The notes under the pieces are model-generated. The model did not search any database. It was not told where the DNA came from and saw only the letters and a list, made by a program, of their open reading frames with translations. Shown piece by piece: positions 1-8,184 of a stretch of DNA of 64,000 bases. The position numbers and the translations under genes are program-made. The stretch is from JAJPKK01 sp963844635 (GTDB taxonomy: Bacteria; Pseudomonadota; Alphaproteobacteria; Rhizobiales; Xanthobacteraceae), in contig CAWJPD010000002.1 in assembly GCA_963844635.1 (NCBI GenBank), positions 806,001 through 870,000 of the forward strand, given 5' to 3'. Numbering within the stretch: the stretch's first letter is position 1; each line of letters opens with the position of its first letter.

Positions 1-134
1 GCCGCAGCCTCGCGGCGGTCGCGCGTGACGCCGGGCGTGTCGTCGACGAGCGCCAGACGTTTGCCGGCGAGGCGATTGAACAGGGTGGATTTGCCGACAT
101 TCGGCCGGCCGACGATTGCAATCACGGGAACCAT
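1..134 (-). CDS. der: GTPase Der (EngA), N-terminal fragment
   Basis: This is the first 44 or so codons of the ribosome-assembly GTPase Der, cut by the window edge. The translation begins MVPVIAIVGRPNVGKSTLF, which contains the P-loop GRPNVGKST, followed by the switch I stretch DDTPGVTRDRR that is typical of the first G domain. The family has two tandem G domains and a KH-like domain that act in 50S subunit maturation, but only the start of the first G domain is visible. It reads leftward, downstream of the lipoprotein and TPR genes, with a repeat between. The identification rests on the P-loop and the DTPGVTRD motif. Confidence 0.93.
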   Translation of the reverse strand, partial: MVPVIAIVGRPNVGKSTLFNRLAGKRLALVDDTPGVTRDRREAA

Positions 135-181
135 GGGGCGCAGCGCTGCGCCCGACAAGAGCGGAAGTCAAACGATCGACC

Positions 182-263
182 GCGCATGATGCCAAGAAGT
201 CGCAGACTTTTCGGCAGCGCATGATCTTGTCAGAAAAGTCTGCAACTTTACCGGATCATGCGC
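182..263. repeat. Compound palindromic repeat (family 1), head-to-head partial copies
   Basis: Positions 217-263 match the head stem of the family 1 element in reverse orientation (GCGCATGATCTTGTC, then AAAAGTCTGCAACTTT, then GATCATGCGC). The adjacent 182-226 is a degraded forward-oriented head (GCGCATGAT then GCAGACTTTTCGG). The two overlap and form a compound palindrome between der and the lipoprotein gene. The tail part of the element is missing. Confidence 0.7.
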
Positions 264-278
264 TAGTTTCGCGGCTCC

Positions 279-815
279 CTATCGCGTCGCGGTGCCGGGA
301 CCGGTCGGCCAGGCGGGCTGGGCCTGCTGCTGCGGAGGACCACCCGGCCACGGCAAAGTCGCCCCTTGCGGCGGCGAAGGCTGCTGCGCGTTGGTCTGCT
401 GCTGTGTGTTCTGCTGCTGCGTCTTCGCTTGCTGGGTCTGGGTCTTCGGTTGCTGGGTGGATGCGCCCGGAACCGCGGCGACGGTGGCGGGCTTGCTCGC
501 GGGACGCTGAACTGGAGGCGGCTTCGTGCGCGTTCGTGATCCTTCGTGCTCGGCCGCCGCGGCTTCTGCTGCCTGCCGTGCGGGATCAAGCGATGCCGTC
601 CCTTCAACCTCGCGGTACCCTTTCATCATCTCAGGCGGCACCCCGGACGTGACCCCCGGAACGCCATCGGGAAAGACCGGCTTGCGTTCCCCGGGCAGTT
701 TCTTCTTGGTGTCGAACAATTCGAAGTTTTCGATCTGCTCGCAGGCGGACAGCATGGGCGCGATCACCAGCACGGCAAACGTCAGCAGCGCAGCAGATCG
801 TGCAGGCAAGCGCAT
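279..815 (-). CDS. Putative Gln/Pro-rich lipoprotein
   Basis: A 178-residue protein with a clear lipoprotein signal: basic start MRLPAR, hydrophobic core, and a lipobox ending LSAC at about residues 22-25. It is therefore probably lipidated on Cys25 and anchored in a membrane facing the periplasm. The mature start (EQIENFELFDTKKKLPGERK) is followed by a GVPPEMMKGY segment and then a low-complexity tail of about 80 residues rich in Gln, Pro and Thr. No enzymatic domain is visible. It lies between the TPR gene (9 bp upstream) and der, so it probably shares their transcript. That could suggest a role in envelope assembly, but this is inference from position only. Confidence 0.8.
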   Translation of the reverse strand: MRLPARSAALLTFAVLVIAPMLSACEQIENFELFDTKKKLPGERKPVFPDGVPGVTSGVPPEMMKGYREVEGTASLDPARQAAEAAAAEHEGSRTRTKPPPVQRPASKPATVAAVPGASTQQPKTQTQQAKTQQQNTQQQTNAQQPSPPQGATLPWPGGPPQQQAQPAWPTGPGTATR

Positions 816-824
816 CCGCTTCTC

Positions 825-1478
825 CTAAGACTTGCTGGTTTCGGGAAGCAGCGCGGCGAGCATGTCCATGCGGGACCGCAAATTGGCTGGCGCTTCGGGG
901 TCGCTCTTGGCCATATCGATCCATCGCCGGGCGGCCGCGGTGTCGCCATTGCGCCATCCCGACAAGGCCAGCAACTCGCGCGCGGTGTGACGGTAGGGGC
1001 CGTTCTGCTGGGCGATGGAGTCGAGCCGCTGCGTCATCTCGTCGAGCTTTGCGGTATCGACGAGGAGGAAGGCGGCGCGGATGGCGGCAAGGTCGCTGAG
1101 AGAAGGCTGCCCAGCGGTCTCTTTTGCGATGCTGTCATACTCGGCGACTGCAGTCTTGGGATCGCGCTCGCCTGTTTCCGCAGCGGCGCGCAGCCGCGCC
1201 AGGACGCGATAACCAGCGGTTCCGTCGGCCGCGACCTTGGCGAAAGCTGCTTCCGCCTCGTCATGTTTGCCCTGGGCGGCGAGCTGGGTGGCGGCGTCAT
1301 AGGCAGCGCCGGCTTGGGCGGCGAGCCGGGCCTGCCAGTACTGGTAGCCACGCCAGCCGGCGACCGCCAATACGACCACGACCGCCGCGGCAATGATGTA
1401 GTTGCTGTACCGCTCCCACAGCTTTTTGATCTGTTCTCGGCGGACTTCCTCGTCGACTTCGCTGAAAATATCAGACAC
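825..1478 (-). CDS. YfgM-like membrane-anchored TPR protein
   Basis: A 217-residue protein of the YfgM/UPF0070 type. A cytoplasmic N-terminus (VSDIFSEVDEEVRREQIKKL) precedes one transmembrane helix at about residues 27-47 (YIIAAAVVVVLAVAGW), then a periplasmic domain with TPR-like helices (QGKHDEAEAAFAKVAADGTA, KLDEMTQRLDSIA). YfgM proteins associate with the Sec translocon and periplasmic chaperones in other bacteria. The start chosen is GTG at 1476-1478, preceded by GGAG; a longer frame to 1592 exists, but its extra N-terminus is low-complexity and not family-like. It leads an operon with the lipoprotein and der. Confidence 0.82.
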   Translation of the reverse strand: MSDIFSEVDEEVRREQIKKLWERYSNYIIAAAVVVVLAVAGWRGYQYWQARLAAQAGAAYDAATQLAAQGKHDEAEAAFAKVAADGTAGYRVLARLRAAAETGERDPKTAVAEYDSIAKETAGQPSLSDLAAIRAAFLLVDTAKLDEMTQRLDSIAQQNGPYRHTARELLALSGWRNGDTAAARRWIDMAKSDPEAPANLRSRMDMLAALLPETSKS

Positions 1479-1633
1479 GAAGCTGCTCCAGTTGATCGAC
1501 CCTCGGTCGACCGGCCGTCCATCACCGTGTGGGCGCCGCACCCCTTGGGCGCGCCGATCCGGCCGCAACATCCGCGCCGGCATGCCCGGCACGAGCCGCT
1601 CGGGGAAAACCCCATCCTATCCGGATCGCCACT

Positions 1634-1662
1634 ATAATAATGATGTGGCGGCGGCGTGGCAA
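1634..1662 (-). promoter_or_regulatory. Candidate sigma70-type promoter for the TPR-lipoprotein-der operon
   Basis: On the minus strand a -35 like TTGCCA (1657-1662) is separated by exactly 17 bp from a -10 like TATTAT (1634-1639). It lies about 155 bp upstream of the GTG start of the YfgM-like gene, in the gap after panB. This is a sequence match only. Confidence 0.45.
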
Positions 1663-1781
1663 AGATAAGGGCGGCGGCCCCAACCGAGTTAAAACTAATT
1701 TCGAATGCGAACACTGGGAGAAAATGCCGCAACTGGAAAAGCCTGGGCGGTCGCTGCCGCCCAGCGGAATGCGGGCACGCC

Positions 1782-2612
1782 TTATGCCTTTTCCCGAAGC
1801 GCGTACACGTGGTCCGGTCCTGGGAAAGCGCGGCGACGCACCTCGGCGGCGTAGCTTGCGACCGCTTGCTCGATCGAGGGGCCGAGCGCGGCATAGCGCT
1901 TGACGAACTTCGGCGCCCAGGGTGACAGCCCCAGCATATCTTCGAGCACGAGCACCTGGCCATCGCAGGCCGGGCTCGCGCCAATGCCGATGGTGGGGAT
2001 CGCAACGTCGCGGGTAATCTGGGCGGCGAGCGGCTCGGCCACCGCCTCGAGCACCACGGCGAAAGCGCCGGCTGCGGCCACTGCGCGTGCATCGGCTTCG
2101 ATCGGCGCCCAATCGGCGCGATCGCGGCCCTGAGCGCGAAAGCCGCCGAGCGCGTTCACCGATTGGGGCGTCAGTCCGACATGAGCCATCACCGGCACGC
2201 CGCGTTCGACCAGGAACCCTATCGTTTCGGCCATGCGCTGGCCGCCCTCGAGCTTGATCGCGCCGCAACCGGTCTCCTTCAGCACACGGGCAGCCGTGGT
2301 AAAAGCCTGCTCCTTGGAGGTCTCGTAGCTGCCGAACGGCAAATCGACGATTACGAGCGCATGTTTCGAGCCGCGCATCACCGCGTGGCCCTGCAAGATC
2401 ATCATTTCGACGGTGACGGGAATCGTCGTTTCAAGCCCGTGCATGACCATGCCGAGCGAATCGCCGACCAGGATCACGTCGCAATAGCCATCGAGAATGC
2501 GCGCCGTATGGGCATGGTAGGAGGTGAGCATGACAATAGGCTCGCCGCCCTTACGCCGGCCGATATCCGGCGCGGTGAGCCGCCGTGCGGTCGGCGCTTG
2601 TTGCGAAGACAT
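1782..2612 (-). CDS. panB: 3-methyl-2-oxobutanoate hydroxymethyltransferase
   Basis: PanB transfers a hydroxymethyl group from methylene-tetrahydrofolate to 2-oxoisovalerate, the first step towards pantothenate and coenzyme A. The 276-residue protein has the expected length and the family motifs: VMLTSYHAHTARILD near the start, the metal-binding VGDSLGMVMHG, VDLPFGSYETS, AIKLEGG, VMAHVGLTPQS and TIGIGASPACDGQVLV. The fold is a TIM barrel and the enzyme is cytoplasmic. The gene starts 5 bp after the stop of nnrU on the same strand, so the two are probably cotranscribed. No panC is adjacent. Confidence 0.96.
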   Translation of the reverse strand: MSSQQAPTARRLTAPDIGRRKGGEPIVMLTSYHAHTARILDGYCDVILVGDSLGMVMHGLETTIPVTVEMMILQGHAVMRGSKHALVIVDLPFGSYETSKEQAFTTAARVLKETGCGAIKLEGGQRMAETIGFLVERGVPVMAHVGLTPQSVNALGGFRAQGRDRADWAPIEADARAVAAAGAFAVVLEAVAEPLAAQITRDVAIPTIGIGASPACDGQVLVLEDMLGLSPWAPKFVKRYAALGPSIEQAVASYAAEVRRRAFPGPDHVYALREKA

Positions 2613-2617
2613 TTCTG

Positions 2618-3217
2618 TCAGGTTCCGAACGCCGGCGTCCCGAATACGGGCAGGCCGAGGACATAGGCGTGAAAAGGAAACGCCAGCGCAAAGTAGAGGA
2701 TCACACCGACGATTACCGCTGCAATGTCGTTGGGCAGGCCGCCTTGCGGGATCGGCGGCCCGCCGGGATCGCTGCGATGTTTCAGGCTGATGCGGTCATA
2801 GACCGCCCATCCCAGCACCGAACCAAAAAGGATGATGCCGCCAAGATCGCCGTTGACCAGCAGATGAGCGACCGCCCAGGTTTTGACGGCGACCAGCATC
2901 GGGTGCTTGAGAGTCCGCTTGATGTTGCCCTGAAGGTAGGCGGCGGCAAGAAAGATGCACGCGGGCAGCATCAGCAGTTGGGTCACGTAGTGCAGAAAAT
3001 ACGGCGGTGACCACAGCACGATCTCGCCGGCATCGCGATAGAGCGCGAAACCCTCGCCGATCAGGTACAACCCCGCCAGCGATACGACGGTGAACAGCCC
3101 TTTGTAGGGCATCTCGCCAAGCCGCTTGACCAGACGGGCGCGCTCGCCGCGCATTGTCACCAAGACATGCGCCCCGAGAAAAAGGAACAGCCCGAGGATC
3201 AGAAGCGCAAGGCCCAT
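2618..3217 (-). CDS. nnrU: NnrU family integral membrane protein
   Basis: A 199-residue polytopic membrane protein of the NnrU family (related to the methyltransferase-like isoprenylcysteine group). Five to six hydrophobic segments are visible, beginning MGLALLILGLFLFLGAHVLV. Typical features are VSLAGLYLIGEGF, the HPMLVAVKTWAVAHLLVNGD segment in the middle, and a C-terminal helix IAAVIVGVILYFALAF. NnrU was first linked to nitric-oxide metabolism in Rhodobacter, but most members, including those beside housekeeping genes as here, have no proven function. The start has GGAG about 10 bp upstream. It lies immediately upstream of panB. Confidence 0.88.
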   Translation of the reverse strand: MGLALLILGLFLFLGAHVLVTMRGERARLVKRLGEMPYKGLFTVVSLAGLYLIGEGFALYRDAGEIVLWSPPYFLHYVTQLLMLPACIFLAAAYLQGNIKRTLKHPMLVAVKTWAVAHLLVNGDLGGIILFGSVLGWAVYDRISLKHRSDPGGPPIPQGGLPNDIAAVIVGVILYFALAFPFHAYVLGLPVFGTPAFGT

Positions 3218-3240
3218 CGAATGTCGCTCCGAGTGCTACC

Positions 3241-3380
3241 GCATGATCCCGTAAAGTTGCAGACTTTTCGGACAAGATCATGCGCAAATTCAACACGCAT
3301 CCGTCGACGAGCGCAGTCCGCGACGGGTGCGCAGAACATAATCGAGCGGGAGGCGTTTCAACCTGAAGGCATCCCGCTCT
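3241..3380 (+). repeat. Palindromic repeat family 1, long form
   Basis: A complete forward copy with three palindromic parts. The head stem is GCATGATCCCGTAAAGTTGC to AAGATCATGCGC. The middle arm (CATCCGTCGACGAGCGCAGT to GACGGGTGCGC) is found only in long-form copies. The tail runs from GAGCGGGAGGCGTTTCAACC to CATCCCGCTCT. It lies between the divergently oriented 5' end of nnrU and the 3' end of thrS. Confidence 0.85.
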
Positions 3381-3460
3381 AAGTCCACGCAGTAGAGGCG
3401 AAGCCGGGCCTCGAAGCAAGCGAGCTCGCCCTCCAGCGGGATCAGCGCGAACGGCGTCGC

Positions 3461-5401
3461 TCACGCGCCCCGCGCCCGCCGGATGTCGGGAGCCACCGCC
3501 TCCTCGGCGAGTTCGGCAAGCGCCTTCTCCAGTCCAATCACATGTTGCTGCTGGCTGCCGAGCCGGCGGATGGAAACGGTGCCGGTGTCGGACTCCTTCT
3601 TGCCGGCGACAAGGAGGACCGGGATTTTCGCCAGCGAGTGCTCGCGGACCTTGTAGTTGATCTTTTCGTTGCGCAGGTCGAGGTCGACCCGCAATCCGAG
3701 CCGGCGCGCCCGCGCCGCGATCTCGTTGGCGTAGCCGTCGGCATCGGAAACGATGGTGCAGATCGTCGCCTGCACCGGCGCCAGCCAGAGCGGGAAATTC
3801 CCGGCGAAATGCTCGATCAATATCCCGGTGAAACGCTCCAGCGAGCCGAAGATCGCGCGATGTAGCATCACCGGCGTGACCTTTTCGGAATGGTCATCGA
3901 TATAAAACGCGCCGAGCCGACCGGGCATGTTGAGATCGACCTGCACGGTGCCGCATTGCCAGTCGCGCCCGATCGCGTCGCGCAGCACATATTCGAGCTT
4001 GGGGCCGTAGAACGCGCCTTCGCCCTTGTTGCGCGTCCATTTTCGGCCTGAGGCGTTGAGTGCCGCGATCAGGCCCTGCTCCGCCTTGTCCCACACGGAG
4101 TCATCGCCGATACGCTTCTCGGGGCGATCGGAAAACTTGATGAGCACGTCGGAAAAGCCGAAATCCTCATAGATCGACAGGATCATGTCGTTCACCTTGA
4201 GGGTTTCGTCGGCGATCTGCTGCTCGGTGATGAAGATGTGCGCGTCGTCCTGGGTGAAGGCGCGCACCCGCATCAGGCCATGCAAGGCGCCGGACGGCTC
4301 GAAACGATGCACCTTGCCGAACTCGGCGATCTTCAGTGGCAGGTCGCGATAGGATTTGAGGCCATTCTTGAAGATCTGCACGTGGCCCGGGCAGTTCATC
4401 GGCTTGATGGCGTAGACGCGCTGATCCTCCTCGCGCTTTTCGGTAAGGAACATCATGTCGCGATAAGCCTGCATGTGGCCGGTCTGCACCCACAGCTGGG
4501 AATCCATCAACTGCGGCGAGTTCACCTCGACATAGCCGGCGGCGTCCTGGCGCCTTCGGATGTAGCGCTCGAGCGCCTGGAACAGGGTCCAGCCCTTCGG
4601 GTGCCAGAACACCGAGCCGGGGGCCTCCTCCTGGAAATGGAATAGGTCCATTTCCCGCCCAAGGCGGCGATGGTCGCGTTTTTCCGCTTCCTCGACCTGC
4701 CGCAGATAGGCGTCGAGCGCCTCCTGGCGCGGGAAGGCGGTGCCGTAGATGCGGGTCAGCATCGGATTGCGCGCATCGCCGCGCCAATAGGCGCCTGCGA
4801 CTTTCGTCAGCTTGAACGCGTTCCCGACCTTGCCGGTCGAAGTCATATGCGGGCCGCGGCAGAGGTCGAACCAGTCGCCCTGTCGATAGATCTTGATATC
4901 CTGGTCGGACGGAATGGCGTCGATCAGCTCGACCTTGAACTCTTCGCCCTTGTCGCGAAATACGCGCTTTGCCTCGTCGCGCGTCCACACTTCCTTGGTG
5001 AACGGCTTGTCGCGCGCGATGATTTCGCGCATCCGCTGCTCGATCGCGGGAAAGTCCTCCGGGGTGAATGGCTGGTTGCGGAAGAAGTCGTAATAGAAGC
5101 CGGTTTCGATCGGCGGCCCGATCGTCACCTGGGTGCCGGGCCACAGCGACTGCACCGCTTCTGCCAGCACGTGGGCGGCGTCATGACGGATCAGTTCCAG
5201 CGCGCGCGGATCTTCGCGCGAGATGAACTCGATTTTTGCATCGCGCTCGAGAGGATCAGCGAGATCGGCAAACGTGCCGTCGAGCGCCATCGCGACCGTG
5301 CGCTTGGCAAGCGACGGCGAGATCGCGTTGGCGACTTCGGTTCCGGTGATGCCGTCGGGAAAATCCCGACGCGCGCCGTCGGGAAAGGTCAAGGCGACCA
5401 T
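3461..5401 (-). CDS. thrS: Threonine--tRNA ligase
   Basis: A 646-residue class II aminoacyl-tRNA synthetase that charges tRNA-Thr. It has an N-terminal TGS domain (about 1-62), then the editing domain with its HxxxH motif in RHDAAHVLAEA (about 72-76). The catalytic core carries the zinc-binding Cys in KPMNCPGHVQIFK, motif 2 around HRFEPSGALHGLMRVRAFTQ and a zinc His in TPVMLHRAIFGSLERF. The C-terminal anticodon-binding domain (about 545-640) begins PLWLAPVQATI. The length is normal and the reading frame is intact. The ATG start is preceded by AGGAG at good spacing. It stands alone, with no infC or rpmI next to it. Confidence 0.97.
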   Translation of the reverse strand: MVALTFPDGARRDFPDGITGTEVANAISPSLAKRTVAMALDGTFADLADPLERDAKIEFISREDPRALELIRHDAAHVLAEAVQSLWPGTQVTIGPPIETGFYYDFFRNQPFTPEDFPAIEQRMREIIARDKPFTKEVWTRDEAKRVFRDKGEEFKVELIDAIPSDQDIKIYRQGDWFDLCRGPHMTSTGKVGNAFKLTKVAGAYWRGDARNPMLTRIYGTAFPRQEALDAYLRQVEEAEKRDHRRLGREMDLFHFQEEAPGSVFWHPKGWTLFQALERYIRRRQDAAGYVEVNSPQLMDSQLWVQTGHMQAYRDMMFLTEKREEDQRVYAIKPMNCPGHVQIFKNGLKSYRDLPLKIAEFGKVHRFEPSGALHGLMRVRAFTQDDAHIFITEQQIADETLKVNDMILSIYEDFGFSDVLIKFSDRPEKRIGDDSVWDKAEQGLIAALNASGRKWTRNKGEGAFYGPKLEYVLRDAIGRDWQCGTVQVDLNMPGRLGAFYIDDHSEKVTPVMLHRAIFGSLERFTGILIEHFAGNFPLWLAPVQATICTIVSDADGYANEIAARARRLGLRVDLDLRNEKINYKVREHSLAKIPVLLVAGKKESDTGTVSIRRLGSQQQHVIGLEKALAELAEEAVAPDIRRARGA

Positions 5402-5606
5402 AACGTCTCCTGTTTGCTCACTCGCTGCCTACGGACGCAGGTAAGCGGATCGGGAAGGTGTTTAGCGGAAAGGAGGGGGTAAGGAAACAACAACGCCAGC
5501 CGCAAACAGCTCACACTTCGGTCAATGAAATTTCGCTCCGCCATTGAATCAGCGCTTGGATCGGATTAGAATATGACCAGATTTCTAGTCACCGGCTGGA
5601 TCGAAC

Positions 5607-5846
5607 ATGATCACCATTAGTCTGGCCCGAGCCAAGGCTCGCTTAAGTCAACTGTTAGATCGAGTTGAGGCAGGAGAGGAAGTTGTCATTACCCGCCACG
5701 GCCGTGCGGTGGCCCGCCTCCATTCCGTGTCTCTCCCCAAGAAGCCTCTATCGTTTGATGAGTTGGCCGCATTTCGCGCCACGATGCCGCCGCTGCGACG
5801 GCCAAGCGCCGAACTGCTACGGGAGATGCGGAACGAAGAGGCCTGA
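5607..5846 (+). CDS. Type II antitoxin, Phd/YefM family
   Basis: A 79-residue protein starting MITISLARAKARLSQLLDRV, then AGEEVVITRHGRAVARL. This is the classic Phd/YefM DNA-binding and dimerisation domain (residues 1-50), followed by a short charged C-terminal tail that would bind and neutralise the toxin. It lies 11 bp upstream of a PIN-domain toxin gene on the same strand, the standard antitoxin-first order. Such antitoxins usually autoregulate their operon together with the toxin; no operator was resolved here. Confidence 0.88.
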   Translation: MITISLARAKARLSQLLDRVEAGEEVVITRHGRAVARLHSVSLPKKPLSFDELAAFRATMPPLRRPSAELLREMRNEEA

Positions 5847-5857
5847 AGGCTGGATCG

Positions 5858-6295
5858 GTGATCTATTTTGATACAAGCTTCCTCGTGCCGCTTATTCTTC
5901 CAGAAGCGACAAGCGTCCAGATTGCGGCCCTTATTAACCGATTGCCGGTCACGGAATTCGCGGTCAGCCATTGGAGCAGAGTGGAGTTTTCCTCCCTCAT
6001 CGCCCGAGAAGTTCGTGCAGGCGGGCTGAACGCCGAAACAGCAGCGCGGGCTGATGCTCGGTTCGAGACGATGGTCCAGCAGTCCTTCTCTATTCTGCTT
6101 CCTGACATCGATGATTTCGATCTCGCCAAAGAATACCTTGGCAAGTTCGAAAGCGGGCTTCGTGCCGGGGACGCTCTTCACCTCGCCATTGCAAGCAATC
6201 ATGATGCGCAAGCGATCTACAGTCTCGACAAGGCCTTCTTCAAAGCGGGCAAATTCCTCGAATTGCCCGTGAGCATGGGAATACGGACCAGATAA
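5858..6295 (+). CDS. Type II toxin, VapC-like PIN-domain ribonuclease
   Basis: A 145-residue PIN-domain protein starting MIYFDTSFLVPLILPE, which holds the first catalytic Asp (DTS). Further acidic residues sit in the expected places: E in SRVEFSSL, D in RAGDALHLAIA and D in YSLDKAF. VapC toxins are magnesium-dependent endoribonucleases that cleave tRNA or rRNA when free of antitoxin. The start is GTG at 5858, 11 bp after the antitoxin stop. All four acidic positions are present, so the toxin looks active. Confidence 0.88.
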   Translation: MIYFDTSFLVPLILPEATSVQIAALINRLPVTEFAVSHWSRVEFSSLIAREVRAGGLNAETAARADARFETMVQQSFSILLPDIDDFDLAKEYLGKFESGLRAGDALHLAIASNHDAQAIYSLDKAFFKAGKFLELPVSMGIRTR

Positions 6296-6336
6296 TCCTC
6301 GTTTCGGAATTCAGCAGTCCACGTTCCAATTTGCCT

Positions 6337-6732
6337 CTATCGCGGCGGCGCGGTGTTGGTGCCGCGCCAGCGGCCATAGCGCCACGGGAGGTACCATCGG
6401 GCCGAGGAGAGTGGAGTTGGCGGCACGAAATCGAGACCCGAGGTGCCCCATGGATGACAGCGCAGCAGCCGCGCCAGCGCCATCCAGCCGCCGGCCCATA
6501 AGCCGTGACGCGCGAAAGCCTCCTCTGCATATTCCGAGCAACTCGGCAGGTGCCGGCAATTGGTTCCAAGGATCGGGGAGAGAGTCAGCCGATACAGCCG
6601 CACACACATCCGCGCGACAAGCTGCGCCGGGCTTCTGCCGTCTTGCCCGCCCTTCGGCCGATCAACGAAAGCGCCGGTCCCGGCGCATTGCGGTCGGGCG
6701 GCTCCCGTGCGCCGAGCCAAGTCAATGCCCAT
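6337..6732 (-). CDS. yidD: Membrane protein insertion efficiency factor YidD
   Basis: YidD helps YidC insert inner-membrane proteins. The conserved core is clear: RLYRLTLSPILGTNCRHLPS, then CSEYAEEAFARHG, GGWMALARLLRCHPWGTSG and the terminal DFVPPTP. The Cys pattern (C in TNCRHLPSCS, RCHPW) is typical. The ATG at 6730-6732 overlaps the stop of the NifU-like gene by 11 bp. That gives 131 residues, with about 40 non-conserved residues before the core, so an internal Met nearer the core (MCVRLYRL) is a possible alternative start. The C-terminal 25 residues are also beyond the usual end. Confidence 0.9.
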   Translation of the reverse strand: MGIDLARRTGAARPQCAGTGAFVDRPKGGQDGRSPAQLVARMCVRLYRLTLSPILGTNCRHLPSCSEYAEEAFARHGLWAGGWMALARLLRCHPWGTSGLDFVPPTPLSSARWYLPWRYGRWRGTNTAPPR

Positions 6733-7177
6733 TGCTGGCGGCGGCGCGCTTGGCCGCGATCTGGTCAATGGCCGAAACAACCGCATCAAAGGTCAGCAGC
6801 GTGGATGCATGTCGGGCCTTGTAATCGCGGACCGGTTCGAGCACGGCGACATCGGCCCACCGTCCGGAAGCGGGCGGTGCGGCGTTCTCCTTGAGCATGC
6901 GGCGAACGTCGTCACGCAAGCGGCGCAACTCGTCCGCTTTGGCTCCAACGATGTTGCGGGCCATGATCGAGGATGAGGCCTGTCCGAGCGCGCAGGCCCG
7001 CACATCGTGGGCAAAGTCGGTGACCGTCTCACCGTCCATCTTCAGATCGACGGTGACGGTCGAGCCGCACAGCCTTGAATGCGCGGTCGCGCTCGCATCC
7101 GCATCGGCGAGCCGGCCGATCCTCGGGATGTTTCCAGCCAGCTCCAGAACCTTCTTGTTATAGACATCATTGAGCAT
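6722..7177 (-). CDS. NifU/IscU-like iron-sulfur scaffold protein, divergent
   Basis: A 151-residue NifU N-terminal-domain protein starting MLNDVYNKKVLELAGNIPRI. The first two scaffold cysteines are present (SRLCGSTVTVDLKM and DVRACALGQASSSIM). The third, normally in a KCA motif, is replaced: the sequence reads PVRDYKARHASTLLTF. That matches a subfamily often found next to yidD in alphaproteobacteria and makes classical [2Fe-2S] assembly doubtful. It overlaps yidD and is transcribed with it. The start was chosen at the Met where family similarity begins; in-frame upstream codons exist to 7375. Confidence 0.82.
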   Translation of the reverse strand: MLNDVYNKKVLELAGNIPRIGRLADADASATAHSRLCGSTVTVDLKMDGETVTDFAHDVRACALGQASSSIMARNIVGAKADELRRLRDDVRRMLKENAAPPASGRWADVAVLEPVRDYKARHASTLLTFDAVVSAIDQIAAKRAAASNGH

Positions 7178-7422
7178 GGCTGCCCGCATCCGTTGCATGC
7201 GGCCTGGATTGTGTCCTGGCGTCGCCCCATTATATAGGGATTGCGCCGGTGCCGTGAAACGCCGGCAACAGCAATTTTCCCATATATTGCGGATATATAG
7301 GGAGATGCTGGCATTGCGGCGATCCCGGGTCAAAGCTGCCACCGGCTGGGAACCAGGACGACGCGACGGTGACACTCCCGGGGTCCGGCCTGCCGCGGCT
7401 CCGGTCGAACGGAGCGATCGTC

Positions 7423-8079
7423 ATGGATACCGCCACCCGGAAGCCGCCCGCTGCCATATTGCCAGTCGATCTACGTGATTCTCCGGGCCACAGCATTCCC
7501 CGCCCCTCGCGCAACGAGGCCGAGGCGGCCGTGCGAACGCTGATCGCCTATATTGGCGACGATCCAGCACGCGAGGGCATGCTCGATACGCCGCGGCGGG
7601 TTATTTCGGCCTTCGAGGAGCTTTACAGCGGTTATCGAGAGAACCCGGTGGAAGTACTCGATCGCACCTTTAGCGAGATGGGCACTTATGACGACTTCGT
7701 GCTGGTGCGGAATATTTCCTTCCACTCCCATTGCGAGCACCACATGATGCCGTTCTACGGCCGGGCCCATGTCGCCTACATGCCGATCGAACGCGTGGTC
7801 GGTCTGTCGAAGCTCGCCCGCCTGATCGACCTCTATGCGCGCCGTTTGCAGACGCAGGAGCACTTGACGTCCCAAGTGGTGACTGCCATCGACGAGGTGC
7901 TCAAGCCGCGCGGCGTTGCCGTGATGGTCGAGGCGGAGCACACCTGCATGTCGCTGCGCGGCGTCGAGAAGCATGGCTCCAGCACAGTGACAACTCAGTT
8001 CACCGGGCTGTTTCGGGACGACCCGGCGCAGCAAGTGCGTTTCATCTCACTGTTACGTGACGGGACGCGAACAGGCTAA
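7423..8079 (+). CDS. folE: GTP cyclohydrolase I
   Basis: FolE converts GTP to 7,8-dihydroneopterin triphosphate, the first step to folate. The 218-residue protein has the zinc site residues in HSHCEHHMMPFYG and later in EHTCMSLRGVEKHGS, plus the AYMPIERVVGLSKLARL and FYGRAHVAY segments that shape the active site. The start at ATG 7423 is preceded by GGAG at 7411-7414; the non-conserved upstream extension in the same frame is not used. It is the type IA (zinc) enzyme. It is followed 105 bp later by hisI, another cyclohydrolase. Confidence 0.96.
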   Translation: MDTATRKPPAAILPVDLRDSPGHSIPRPSRNEAEAAVRTLIAYIGDDPAREGMLDTPRRVISAFEELYSGYRENPVEVLDRTFSEMGTYDDFVLVRNISFHSHCEHHMMPFYGRAHVAYMPIERVVGLSKLARLIDLYARRLQTQEHLTSQVVTAIDEVLKPRGVAVMVEAEHTCMSLRGVEKHGSSTVTTQFTGLFRDDPAQQVRFISLLRDGTRTG

Positions 8080-8184
8080 CCACGCGGCCACGCTGCTATC
8101 CCGCCTTTTCGGAATCTTATTACACAGCGATCCCTTGAACCGCGTCGTCGGGACTGATCGGCAAATTCAGGGGCGGAGGCAGAA

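Noticed and set aside
546..1637. Long plus-strand frame of 363 codons
   Set aside because: It runs antisense to the lipoprotein and YfgM-like genes, has no domain, and is typical of GC-rich shadow frames.
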